Of a stretch of 64,000 nucleotides of DNA, positions 41,888 to 49,596 are shown one piece after another. This DNA is from CAWDCV01 sp963728125 (GTDB lineage: Bacteria > Actinomycetota > Actinomycetes > CAWDCV01): positions 372,001 to 436,000 of the forward strand of contig CAVSIZ010000001.1 in NCBI GenBank assembly GCA_963728125.1, written 5' to 3'. A model generated the notes under the pieces. That model saw only the letters and a list, made by a program, of their open reading frames with translations, was not told where the DNA came from and made no database searches. Numbering within the stretch: the first letter of the stretch is position 1; every line of letters begins with the position of its first letter. The position numbers and the translations under genes were made by a program.

Positions 41888-43498
41888 GTGGGCACGCATG
41901 ACGTGGTCAACCAACCGCGGCCCCTCATTGACTACGACATCTTGGGCTGCGATCCGGCACTGGTTGATGCGGTCCAGCGGTTTGGCGGAGCAGCATCGTT
42001 ACCGCGGCTTCACACGCTGGGACGGCTGGCCGGCTCGGCGCGAGCGTCGCAGTGGGCAACCCAAGCAAACACGTTTCCACCGATGCTGCGTACCCACGAT
42101 CGCCATGGCCACCGCATCGACGAGGTCGAGTTTCACCCCGCATGGCATGCCCTTCTCAACATTGCCATCAGCAACGGTTTGCACGCTGCGCCCTGGGCTT
42201 CGGTGGAGCCGGCCGCGCACGTGACGCGCGCTGCTGGCTTTCTCGTGTGGTCCCAGGCTGAGTCCGGACACGGTTGTCCGGTCTCGATGACGTACGCCGC
42301 CGTCCCGGCGCTTCGCGCTGACGCTGACCTCGCCAAGAGATGGGAGCCGCAGCTCACGTCCTCGAGCTATGACCCAGGCCTGCGCGCGCCGGCCGAGAAG
42401 GCCGGACTGCTGGCCGGCATGGCGATGACTGAGAAGCAGGGCGGGTCGGACCTGCGGGCAAACAGCACGCGCGCGCAGCGCACGGCTGACGACACCTACC
42501 TGCTGACCGGTCACAAGTGGTTTACGTCTGCGCCGATGAACGACATCTTCCTCGTGCTCGCGCAGGCGCCAGACGGGCTGTCGTGCTTCATCGTGCCGCG
42601 GGTACTTGACGACGGAACGCACAACACGTTCCGCATCCAGCGACTCAAAGACAAGCTCGGCAACCGCTCCAACGCCTCGGCGGAGATCGAGCTGGAAGAC
42701 ACCATCGGTTGGCGGCTCGGAGACGAAGGTCGCGGTGTCGCCACCATCATCGAGATGGTGGCTGCGACCCGGCTCGACTGCGCGCTCGGCTCAGCGGCAC
42801 TCATGCGACGGGCGACTGTCGAGGCCAGCTGGCACTGCTCGCAGCGGCGCGCATTCGGAGCGCTGCTCGTGGATCAGCCGGCGATGACGTCGGTGCTCGC
42901 GGATCTCTCCTTGGAGTCCGAGGCGGCAACACTGCTGGCGATGCGAGTCGCGCACACATTCGACGCAAGCAACGAAGATCACGAGCAAGCCCTGCGCCGC
43001 ATTCTGCTTCCGTTGGCCAAGTTCTGGGTGACCAAGCGCGCAGCGTCGCATGTCGGCGAAGCCCTCGAATGCATCGGCGGCAACGGCTATGTCGAGGAAA
43101 GCCACATGCCGAGGCTGTATCGCGAGGCACCCGTCAACGCCATCTGGGAGGGCTCGGGCAATGTGCAGGCACTGGACCTGCTGCGCGTACTCGAGCGCAA
43201 TCCAACGGCGTACGACGCGTGGCGCTCCGAGATCGCCGGCGTCGATGGTCGCCTGGCTGAAGCGCTCGCCGACGTAGATGCACTCGTACGTGCATCAACC
43301 GCCTTAGCGGCGAGAGAATTGGCCGTACGCATGGCGGTGCTGTCGCAAGCAGCGCTTCTTGTGCAGCACTCGCCGACGCCCGTGTCCGACGCCTTCTGTC
43401 GAAGCCGATTGCCCGTGCCGGAAGCGATGTGGGGCATGCTGCCGCAGCACGCCGACGAACGAGCGATCATTGCCCGCACCGCCGTTCGACAGCACTGA
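41888..43498 (+). CDS. aidB: AidB-type acyl-CoA dehydrogenase
   Basis: A 536-residue flavoprotein. EKAGLLAGMAMTEKQGGSDLRANSTRAQ, TGHKWFTSAPMNDIFLVLAQ, LGNRSNASAEIELEDTIGWRLGDEGRGVATIIEM, LECIGGNGYVEESHMPRLYREAPVNAIWEGSGN correspond to the AidB family, not to standard acyl-CoA dehydrogenases; length equals E. coli AidB. In E. coli, AidB belongs to the Ada response and binds DNA, protecting from alkylation. The GTG start at 41888 is chosen by family alignment. The upstream LexA box implies SOS control in this organism. Confidence 0.88.
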   Translation: MGTHDVVNQPRPLIDYDILGCDPALVDAVQRFGGAASLPRLHTLGRLAGSARASQWATQANTFPPMLRTHDRHGHRIDEVEFHPAWHALLNIAISNGLHAAPWASVEPAAHVTRAAGFLVWSQAESGHGCPVSMTYAAVPALRADADLAKRWEPQLTSSSYDPGLRAPAEKAGLLAGMAMTEKQGGSDLRANSTRAQRTADDTYLLTGHKWFTSAPMNDIFLVLAQAPDGLSCFIVPRVLDDGTHNTFRIQRLKDKLGNRSNASAEIELEDTIGWRLGDEGRGVATIIEMVAATRLDCALGSAALMRRATVEASWHCSQRRAFGALLVDQPAMTSVLADLSLESEAATLLAMRVAHTFDASNEDHEQALRRILLPLAKFWVTKRAASHVGEALECIGGNGYVEESHMPRLYREAPVNAIWEGSGNVQALDLLRVLERNPTAYDAWRSEIAGVDGRLAEALADVDALVRASTALAARELAVRMAVLSQAALLVQHSPTPVSDAFCRSRLPVPEAMWGMLPQHADERAIIARTAVRQH

Positions 43499-43499
43499 C

Positions 43500-44405
43500 C
43501 TACGGCGCGGACATCGCCCAGCTAGGGAATTGCTCGACGTCGACGTCCGACAGTCTCACGCTCTCGCAGCGGTCGACATCCGTCACGAGGAAGCCGCTCG
43601 GCCCACTCCAGCCGAGGCGTCCGTCGGGTGCCCAGACCGGGCCGCCGGCATCTGCGTTAGGAGAAATTCGTGTCTCCGAGGAGCCATCGGGACGTATCAC
43701 GAACACGCCCGCCTCGAGACGGTGGAATGCAATCCAGCGCCCATCGGGCGACCACGCGGGAAAGAAGTCGGTTCCCGGTGTGGTCACGATCGCTGTCGGT
43801 TCGCCTCCCTCCGCCGGTACGACGAAGATGTCGTATGCACCCGCAGCGCCGGGTGCAGCAAACACGAGCTGCGTGCCATCGGGTGACCAGTCGGGGTACT
43901 CGCCGTGACCCGACGTGACGAGCCGCTGATCCGTCCCATCGGCTGCCATAGTCCACACGCGTGGCACGGTTCCTGCATCGCGTGTGGATGAGTACGCAAG
44001 TCGGGAGCCATCCGGCGACCATGCCGGTCCCCAGTTGTTCTCCTGTGCAGCTTCGGTCAAGTTCCGTGTGTCGGTGACGATGTCCGCGGCATCGGTAGCC
44101 GGGTCGGGGCCACGTCGCCAGGCCAGCACTCCCGACGGTGAGAGGTCGGGATCCAGGTCGCGAACGTCCGGCATACCCATCTGTACCGGGGGGTTGCCGT
44201 CGTCCAAGGTATCGACGAAAACGTCCTCATCGTCGCTCGACCAGGCCAGGCGACCACCGGGACTGGCACCCTCGACGAGAGTCGCGCCACATGCTGCTGT
44301 CGGTGTCGAACTCGGTACCGGAAGACGATCAGGTGCGGCGTCCTCTGCCGAGCACGCAGTCATCAGCACCATGACTGCCATCGCTGCAGGTGCCCGATGA
44401 TGCAC
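43500..44405 (-). CDS. TolB-like beta-propeller lipoprotein
   Basis: A 301-residue lipoprotein. The signal peptide (PAAMAVMVLMTA) is followed by the lipobox cysteine in LMTAC. It has at least four WSPDG-type PD40/TolB blades (WGPAWSPDGSRLAYSS; YPDWSPDGTQLVFAAP; FPAWSPDGRWIAFHR; GPVWAPDGRLGW). It is exposed at the envelope and probably binds another protein or ligand. The start is GTG. It is convergent with aidB, separated by 1 nt. Confidence 0.85.
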   Translation of the reverse strand: MHHRAPAAMAVMVLMTACSAEDAAPDRLPVPSSTPTAACGATLVEGASPGGRLAWSSDDEDVFVDTLDDGNPPVQMGMPDVRDLDPDLSPSGVLAWRRGPDPATDAADIVTDTRNLTEAAQENNWGPAWSPDGSRLAYSSTRDAGTVPRVWTMAADGTDQRLVTSGHGEYPDWSPDGTQLVFAAPGAAGAYDIFVVPAEGGEPTAIVTTPGTDFFPAWSPDGRWIAFHRLEAGVFVIRPDGSSETRISPNADAGGPVWAPDGRLGWSGPSGFLVTDVDRCESVRLSDVDVEQFPSWAMSAP

Positions 44406-44470
44406 GGCCGCTCACTCTATTGACTCTATTGATCGGGTCGGCGGACAGAACGGACAGCCGGCGGGGACTA

Positions 44471-44490
44471 GCGGCCGTCGGCAGCGATCC
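44471..44490 (+). repeat. Direct repeat, copy 1 (partner at 44959-44978)
   Basis: The 20-mer GCGGCCGTCGGCAGCGATCC is present again at 44959-44978 with one change. Both read LAAVGSDP, a GNAT motif, so they are pieces of a GNAT coding sequence flanking 470 nt of debris. Recombination or insertion at this site is suggested. Confidence 0.7.
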
Positions 44491-44523
44491 GGCGGTGACC
44501 TGGCAGGGACGACTGTCGGTGGC

Positions 44524-44604
44524 GTGCTGGCCGGTGTGCTGTCAGTTGTCGCCGCCTTCGCCTACACCTGCGGGTTAGCGCTGCAGCAGAAGGCCAATCT
44601 CGAA
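44524..44604 (+). pseudogene. Remnant of a DMT/EamA-type membrane protein (N-terminus only)
   Basis: In a frame beginning MLAGVLSVVAAFAYTCGLAL followed by QQKANL, this encodes the first TM helix of a drug/metabolite transporter-like protein: typical opening is AFAYACALALQQKGNL. The rest of the gene is missing. It runs straight into a fragment from an unrelated gene without a stop. Confidence 0.6.
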
Positions 44605-44619
44605 ACGCCACCCGATCCC

Positions 44620-44769
44620 AGCCTCGCCGCAACCGTGCGCCGGGTCGCGCGAATCGATGGTGGCTCGGTGGCTTCCGACGATGCGGTCGAGGCCGTGCGC
44701 CAGGTCAAGGGCCTCGGCCCCTTCGCTGCCGAGCTCGTCGTGGTCCGCGGCGCCAATGCGCCCGACGCA
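44620..44769 (+). pseudogene. Remnant of an AlkA-type DNA-3-methyladenine glycosylase (C-terminal part)
   Basis: About 50 residues, in the same reading frame as the DMT fragment: SLAATVRRVARIDGGSV, DDAVEAVRQVKGLGPFAAEL and VVVRGANAPDA, with VKGLGPFAAEL as the helix-hairpin-helix motif of HhH-GPD glycosylases. The catalytic aspartate region that should follow is absent. It is evidence of loss of a repair gene close to aidB. Confidence 0.6.
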
Positions 44770-44883
44770 GCTGCACGGGTTCGGCTATCGCAGGTCGGCT
44801 CGAAGTCCGACGTCGGCGCTGGCACGCCGGTACTGCGCGTGCTGGGAGGAACGCACGCACGAGATCAGCGGGTCGGGATGAAC

Positions 44884-44985
44884 CAGTTGGAGCCGACGCT
44901 CGAGACTGAGCGCCTGCGGTTGCGCTCGGGTGCTCGCCGAGATCTCGAGGAGGACCTCGCAGCCGTCGGCAGCGATCCCACGGTT
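44884..44985 (+). pseudogene. Remnant of a GNAT acetyltransferase N-terminus
   Basis: In the same frame as the preceding fragments, LEPTLETERLRLRSGARRDLEEDLAAVGSDPT is the conserved opening of a RimJ-type GNAT (LETERLxLRxxxxxDLxxLAxxxSDP). The continuation is missing; a piece of what may be the continuation (AAVGSDPAVTWQGRL) lies upstream at 44471-44510, consistent with rearrangement between the two direct repeats. Confidence 0.6.
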
Positions 44986-44994
44986 TGTGAACGA

Positions 44995-46233
44995 TCACTG
45001 CTGCGCCTCGTACTTGCGCAGCGCTGGCACGAGTAGTGCGAACCCGACGAGGGCAGCACACAACAAGCTACCGCCGATCCACGAAACACCGATGCCGAAA
45101 CTCGCGGCGGTCGCGCCAGCGCGCAGGTCACCGAGCCGGGGGCCACCAGCGACGACGACGATGAAGACGCCTTGCATGCGACCACGCATCTCGTCGGGTG
45201 CGTAGGTCTGCAGAATCGTCTGCCGATACACCGCGGAGACGAGATCCGCCGCACCGGCGACGGCGAGCAGCAGCACCGTGAGCCACAGCGAGCGGGCGAA
45301 GCCGGCGAACGCGACCGCAAGAGCCCAGGCGAGCACGGCGAGCACGAGAGCGATGCCCTGGCGGCGAACGCGTCCGATCCACCCCGAAGACAAGCCCGCG
45401 AGCACCGAGCCGATCGCGAGCGCTGCGAACAACCAGCCAACCGTGCCTTCCCCGCCGAGCTGCTCGGCCCGCTCGGGGAACAGCGCGCGCGGCATCGCCA
45501 GCACCATCGCGAGGATGTCGACGACGAACGACATCAGCAGCACAGGTCGGGTAACGATGAACGCCAGCCCGTCGAGCACCGATCGCAGGCCGGGAGGGAC
45601 GGTCGTCCCGAGCGGCGGCAGCGCGGGCAGTCGCAGCGCTGCATACAACACAAGGCTGAACAGCGCAGCATCGACTGCGTACACCAGCGCGAACGACCAG
45701 CGCGAGAGCAGGAGCGCGGCCAGCAGTGGGCCAAGAACCATGCCGACGTTGCCGGCTGTGAACGACAGTGTGTTGGCGGCCGGGACGAGCTCCACAGGAA
45801 GCAGTCGCGGGACGATCGCGCCGCGAGCCGATGATGCCGCAGCGAAGCTGGCAGCCTGTACGGCCACGACGCCCAGCAGCACCGCCAGACTGTTGAAACC
45901 CAGCAGCGCGTGGACGAACAGCACGCCGGTACATGCCCACAGCACCGCGCACGAGACCATCAGCAGGCGGCGGCGATCCACGGCGTCGGCGACGGCCCCG
46001 CCCCACAGGCCAAAGATGACCAGCGGCACGAAGCCGACGGCACCGAGCATCCCCACCCAGAACGACGAGCCGGTCAGCTCGTACACCTGCACTGGTACGG
46101 CGACCGCGGTCAGCTGGAACCCGACGAACGCCACCGAGTTTCCGACCCAGAGCCGGCGAAAGTCGATATGACGCAGCGGCGTGACATCGATAGCGGCTCG
46201 TCGCAGCAGCGTACGACCACGGCGACTCACGCT
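44995..46233 (-). CDS. MFS transporter (enterobactin-exporter/EntS-like)
   Basis: A 412-residue protein with 12 predicted TM helices. FRRLWVGNSVAFVGFQLTAVAVPVQVYELTG, GGAVADAVDRRRLL and AASSARGAIVPRLLPVELVPAANTL match the EntS/MFS_3 group of exporters. The GTG at 46233 is preferred (VSRRGRTLLRRAAIDVTPL). Upstream in the same frame lies a LacI fragment that is not part of this gene. Confidence 0.88.
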   Translation of the reverse strand, partial: SVSRRGRTLLRRAAIDVTPLRHIDFRRLWVGNSVAFVGFQLTAVAVPVQVYELTGSSFWVGMLGAVGFVPLVIFGLWGGAVADAVDRRRLLMVSCAVLWACTGVLFVHALLGFNSLAVLLGVVAVQAASFAAASSARGAIVPRLLPVELVPAANTLSFTAGNVGMVLGPLLAALLLSRWSFALVYAVDAALFSLVLYAALRLPALPPLGTTVPPGLRSVLDGLAFIVTRPVLLMSFVVDILAMVLAMPRALFPERAEQLGGEGTVGWLFAALAIGSVLAGLSSGWIGRVRRQGIALVLAVLAWALAVAFAGFARSLWLTVLLLAVAGAADLVSAVYRQTILQTYAPDEMRGRMQGVFIVVVAGGPRLGDLRAGATAASFGIGVSWIGGSLLCAALVGFALLVPALRKYEAQQ

Positions 46234-46259
46234 CGCGAGGGTACGAACTGGTCCCTCAG

Positions 46260-46405
46260 CGGCTCGTACTGAGAGGGCCCCCTGTTCCCGCAGCGATTGC
46301 GCGACGGTTGTCAGCCCCAGTTGTGCCGCGATCGCCGTGTCATCCCATCCGGTCACAGCAACATCGTCGGGAATGACGCGGCCGGTGGCGTCGAGCTCGG
46401 ACGCG
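46260..46405 (-). pseudogene. Remnant of a LacI-type regulator C-terminus
   Basis: The reading frame upstream of the MFS gene contains SASELDATGRVIPDDVAV, TGWDDTAIAAQLGLTTV and AQSLREQGA, a standard end-of-protein stretch of LacI/GalR effector domains (PDDVAVVGFDD...LTTVRQP). The DNA-binding half is absent. It abuts the end of the DinB gene; it probably is what is left after deletion of a sugar regulator gene. Confidence 0.6.
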
Positions 46406-46406
46406 C

Positions 46407-47015
46407 TTACTGGCCGACGCGGCCGTCGATGCGCTCGCGTAACAGATCGGCGTGGCCGCAGTGCCGCGCGTACTCCGCGATGTGCGCCACCAGAATCTCG
46501 CGCAACTGCACATCCGCCCCGTCGGGGCCGAGGTCGGAGACCCCGCTGTTCCAGGCGCCCAGGTCGGCGACTCCGGCCACGAACTGGTCGGTGAGCTCTT
46601 GCTCTGCCCGCCACTGCCGCCAGGCGTCCTCCACGATTGCCGGATCGGCGATCGCGCCGTTCCAATCGCCGTCACGGTCCTCGTCGGTGGCGTACAGCCT
46701 CGGCGCATCCTCGCCGGCCATGACTCGGCGAACGTGCCGCTCCTCCTCGGCCAGGTGTCGTACCAGTCCGAGCAGGGACATCGTGGACGGCGGTACGGAA
46801 CGCCGGGCAAGTTGCTCGGCGTCCAGGTCGGCGCACTTCATCTGCAGCGTCAGGCGGTAGTGGCCCAGATAGTCGAGCAGGATGCCGCGCTCGTCGACGG
46901 CCGTGACATCTGTTTCGCGGGGATCATCGTCTGGGTCGACCCACATGTCGCGAAACACGGTCGACTTCGTCCATCGCGTCGAGACGACTTCACTCGAATC
47001 CGAGGCGGTCATCAC
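46407..47015 (-). CDS. DinB-like (DUF664) protein
   Basis: A 202-residue four-helix bundle with the DUF664 layout: LLDYLGHYRLTLQMKCADLDAEQLARRSVPPSTMSLLGLVRHLAEEERHVRRVMAG with metal-binding histidines, and LREILVAHIAEYARHCGHADLLRERIDGRVGQ. Members use a metal and often mycothiol; the specific reaction is unknown. ATG start; a TetR-type regulator is 38 nt upstream on the same strand. Confidence 0.88.
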   Translation of the reverse strand: MMTASDSSEVVSTRWTKSTVFRDMWVDPDDDPRETDVTAVDERGILLDYLGHYRLTLQMKCADLDAEQLARRSVPPSTMSLLGLVRHLAEEERHVRRVMAGEDAPRLYATDEDRDGDWNGAIADPAIVEDAWRQWRAEQELTDQFVAGVADLGAWNSGVSDLGPDGADVQLREILVAHIAEYARHCGHADLLRERIDGRVGQ

Positions 47016-47052
47016 GGCATCGTCGACCCTCGGCGCCTCAGGGCGCCACCGA

Positions 47053-47664
47053 CTATTCAGCGCGGACCAGCACCGCTTCGGCGATCCGGTCGGTCATCCA
47101 TTGCTCGATGGCGGGATCTCCCAGCGCATGATCGTCGGCGAGCACGAACGCCAACCGGATGTCGGACAGTGCTGCGATCGTTGTTGCGGCCTCGTCGACC
47201 GCAAGCGACGGCCGCAACGCCCTCAACTCGTTCAGCCGCTCGGCGACCCGCAGTGCGCCCGCCCGGTGACGCCGGCCTCCCTCCTCGGCGATGGTCGCGA
47301 GTTCCGGCTCGATCCGGGCTGCGTCGAGGCTCGACCGCACCAGGTCTGCACAGCGCTCGTGGATTCGGCGGGTGATGCGCGCCGACACGGCCACTACCTC
47401 CCGAGGGTCGACCTCGGTCCGCAGTGATGCCGCGAGGTCACCGACATTCGCCTCGTCGTCGATCATGTCGTTGAGCCGCCGAGCCACATCGGCCTTCTGC
47501 CCGACGCTGTCGTAGATCGTCTGAACGGAGACGCCCGCCTCGGCGGCGATCGCCCGCACGCTCGTTGCGGCGTACCCGTGCTCCGCGAACTGGCGGCGCG
47601 CCGCCTGAAGGATCAGCTGGCGTGTCTGCTCGGCCTGCACTTCGCGACGAGAAGGCGTCATCAC
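47053..47664 (-). CDS. TetR family regulator
   Basis: A 203-residue regulator with an N-terminal HTH: LILQAARRQFAEHGYAATSVRAIAAEAGVSVQTIYDSVGQKADV at about residues 18-60. The C-terminal helical domain is unlike known effectors. It is divergent from a SnoaL-like gene whose promoter lies between the two starts, so that gene is the likely target. Start ATG 47664 or 47661. Confidence 0.88.
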   Translation of the reverse strand: MMTPSRREVQAEQTRQLILQAARRQFAEHGYAATSVRAIAAEAGVSVQTIYDSVGQKADVARRLNDMIDDEANVGDLAASLRTEVDPREVVAVSARITRRIHERCADLVRSSLDAARIEPELATIAEEGGRRHRAGALRVAERLNELRALRPSLAVDEAATTIAALSDIRLAFVLADDHALGDPAIEQWMTDRIAEAVLVRAE

Positions 47665-47693
47665 TTGACCTGCGTTCCAATGGCTTGTATGTT
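47665..47693 (+). promoter_or_regulatory. Sigma-70-type promoter of the SnoaL-like gene
   Basis: TTGACC at 47665-47670 and TATGTT at 47688-47693 are separated by exactly 17 nt. This is the best-matching vegetative promoter in the accessory region. It starts directly at the end of the TetR coding start, so the TetR protein could repress by blocking it; no clear inverted repeat was found in the spacer. Confidence 0.6.
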
Positions 47694-47738
47694 GTTCCAG
47701 TCAGCGTATACCAGTTCTACCTTATTGAGGAGTTAGCC

Positions 47739-48158
47739 ATGATGAGCACCGACACGCAGACCCACGCAGAGTTCGCCGACACCGCGGCCCGTACCGTCCT
47801 CTCCGATCTCGAGTCGGCCTGGAACGCTGGCGACGGAGCTGCGTTCGGCGAGCCGTTCACCGACGACGCGGTCTTCGTGGACATCCGTGGCGCTCGGCAC
47901 TACGGCGGTCGCGCCGCCATCGCCGCTGGCCACCAAGCCATCTTCGACACGATCTACCGGGGCAGCACGGTGCGCTACGTCCTCGACTCCCTGCAACCGC
48001 TCGCAGCCCGAGTCGTGGCCGTGCACGGCAACGCCGTCCTCGAGTGCCCCACCGGACCGATGGCCGGCACTAGCCGTAGCAGCTTCACCGTGGTGCTCGC
48101 GCAGCGCGACGGCGACTGGCGAGCCCTGACGTTCCACAACACCCTTGTGCAGGCCTGA
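47739..48158 (+). CDS. SnoaL/SgcJ-like NTF2 family protein
   Basis: A 139-residue protein: LSDLESAWNAGDGAAFGEPFTDDAVFVDIRGARHYGGRAAIAAGHQAIFDTIYRGSTVRYVLDSL and WRALTFHNTLVQA. It matches the SgcJ/EcaC oxidoreductase-type NTF2 families. The start has GAGGAG 6 nt upstream, and the ATG is followed by a second ATG at 47742. The gene is divergent from its probable TetR regulator. The substrate is unknown. Confidence 0.85.
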   Translation: MMSTDTQTHAEFADTAARTVLSDLESAWNAGDGAAFGEPFTDDAVFVDIRGARHYGGRAAIAAGHQAIFDTIYRGSTVRYVLDSLQPLAARVVAVHGNAVLECPTGPMAGTSRSSFTVVLAQRDGDWRALTFHNTLVQA

Positions 48159-48344
48159 CGACGTCGGTGGACTCAGGCGCTCGTCCGCACCGCGTGGAGG
48201 TGCCATCCGTCGAAAACGATGGCGAAGGCGGCGTCGATCCGTTCGAGCTCGCGCGATCCCCTCGTGGCTGGCCAGGGTGGCTGGCTGGATGACTTGCTCG
48301 AGGTGGGCGCGGGAGAGCTCAGGGTCGGACTGCGCTGCCGCGAG
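48159..48344 (-). other. Gap with possible C-terminal gene remnant on the minus strand
   Basis: The last 24 codons of one minus-strand frame (48173-48247, LERIDAAFAIVFDGWHLHAVRTS) and a shifted frame just upstream (LSRAHLEQVIQPATLASHEG) read like pieces of a conserved helical protein that I cannot identify. The frames are different, so this is at best a fragment. No other feature is seen. Confidence 0.3.
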
Positions 48345-48926
48345 CTACTGGCTGCCTGCGCCGACCGAGTCCGGAGCGCTGCCCTGTCGCCCCTTCGGAC
48401 GCGACGGCCGGGCCGCCTGCCATAGAGGTCCGAGCACCAACCAGGCGGCCAGCACGATCGCCAGACGCTGGATCCATCCCCACAGCTCGGTCGTGTCGGC
48501 GGCATCACCGACGTAGACAATCGCGGCGAGGAGCAGTCCAGCGGCGATGCACGAGGCGAGGGCGGCCTTGCCCCATTCCTGCCACTCGTGCCGCAGACGA
48601 TCGGCTTGAACCGCAGACCTGCGCGGGGGCGGTGGGCCGCCGGCGAAGCGGTGGGCCACCCAAGCGTCCACCGAAGCGATGATCGAGTGCCCGAACACGA
48701 CCGAGAAGCCGAGATAGACCGCTGCGAGCCCGTGCGCGACCCCCGGCTCGTTGCCACGACTCAGGTCGATCGTGGTGAGCACGAGAAGGACAAGGTCCAC
48801 GACCGGAACCGATGCCAAGAGCACGACGCTGGTCCGAGGCCACCGCAGGGCGTACCGCACGATGAGGCCCAGGGCCAAAAGCACCCAGAACCCGATCTCA
48901 CACGCGACGATCGCGACGACCAGCAC
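48345..48926 (-). CDS. Hypothetical membrane protein under TetR control
   Basis: A 193-residue protein with five TM helices (IVACEIGFWVLLALGLIVRYAL; SVVLLASVPVVDLVLLVLTTI; AAVYLGFSVVFGHSIIAS; AALASCIAAGLLLAAIVYVG; LAIVLAAWLVLGPLW). RYALRWPRTSVVLLAS and VYLGFSVVFGHSII are conserved-looking in a small actinobacterial group, but the function is unknown. It is divergent from a TetR gene with a long palindromic operator between; the pair probably is a regulator-target unit. GTG start with AAGGGA. Confidence 0.75.
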   Translation of the reverse strand: MLVVAIVACEIGFWVLLALGLIVRYALRWPRTSVVLLASVPVVDLVLLVLTTIDLSRGNEPGVAHGLAAVYLGFSVVFGHSIIASVDAWVAHRFAGGPPPPRRSAVQADRLRHEWQEWGKAALASCIAAGLLLAAIVYVGDAADTTELWGWIQRLAIVLAAWLVLGPLWQAARPSRPKGRQGSAPDSVGAGSQ

Positions 48927-48946
48927 AGCAAGTCCCTTCGAAATAA

Positions 48947-48982
48947 CACGACTGTGTTGACAAAGTATACGACACAGTCGTG
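48947..48982. promoter_or_regulatory. Probable TetR operator: 11-bp inverted repeat around the promoters
   Basis: CACGACTGTGT at 48947-48957 and its exact reverse complement at 48972-48982 are separated by 14 nt. The repeat lies between the divergent membrane-protein gene and TetR gene and covers TTGACA (48957-48962) on the plus strand and TATACT (48969-48964) on the minus strand. This layout fits an autoregulating TetR that represses both genes. Confidence 0.8.
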
Positions 48983-48996
48983 CTAGAAAAGCTCCC

Positions 48997-49587
48997 GTGC
49001 CCCGACTGGTAGACCACGACGCTCGCCGACGAGAGCTCGCTCACGCGCTGTGGCGCGTGCTGCGCCGCGACGGTCTGCACGCCGTATCGGTGCGCAGCGT
49101 CGCTGCGGAAGCCGGCTGGTCGGCGGGCGCCCTGCGGCACTACTTCCCCAGCCAGGACGATCTGCTCGGTTTCGCGCTGGAGCTCGTGATCGAGCGGGCA
49201 ACGGTGCGCGTGCGCCCTCTCATCGCCGAGGCGACCGGACGCGGCGGTGCGCTGGCGGTGCTCGCCGAGCTGCTCCCCCTGGACGCCGAACGGCGGGAGG
49301 AGTTCGAGGTCTGGCAGGCCTTCGTGGTACGTGCGCAGGTCGAGCCGCGGCTGCGTCCGCTGCGTGACGCGGCGGAGGACGCCACTCGGCTGGGTGTAGG
49401 GCACGCCGTCCGACTGCTCGAGGAGGCAGGAGAGCTTGCGTCGCACCGAAACACCGAGCTCGAGACCGATCGGCTGTACGCCCTCGTCGACGGGCTGGCG
49501 CTGCACGGCACGGTCCGGCCCGAGCGCTACCCGCCCGCTGCGCTGCTCGCCATCCTCACCGCGCACGTCGACGAGGTGACCGACTGA
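48997..49587 (+). CDS. TetR family regulator
   Basis: A 196-residue regulator with an HTH (VLRRDGLHAVSVRSVAAEAGWSAGALRHYFPSQDDLLGFALELV, about residues 19-62). It is of the BetI-like subtype. GTG start 14 nt after the operator, so the mRNA has little or no leader. It is divergent from the five-TM membrane protein, presumably its target. Confidence 0.9.
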   Translation: MPRLVDHDARRRELAHALWRVLRRDGLHAVSVRSVAAEAGWSAGALRHYFPSQDDLLGFALELVIERATVRVRPLIAEATGRGGALAVLAELLPLDAERREEFEVWQAFVVRAQVEPRLRPLRDAAEDATRLGVGHAVRLLEEAGELASHRNTELETDRLYALVDGLALHGTVRPERYPPAALLAILTAHVDEVTD

Positions 49588-49596
49588 GCGATCACG

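Noticed and set aside
44390..44578. 62-codon frame after the TolB-like lipoprotein as a separate gene
   Set aside because: It is partly GNAT debris (GLAAVGSDPAVTW) and partly an alternative frame of the DMT fragment.
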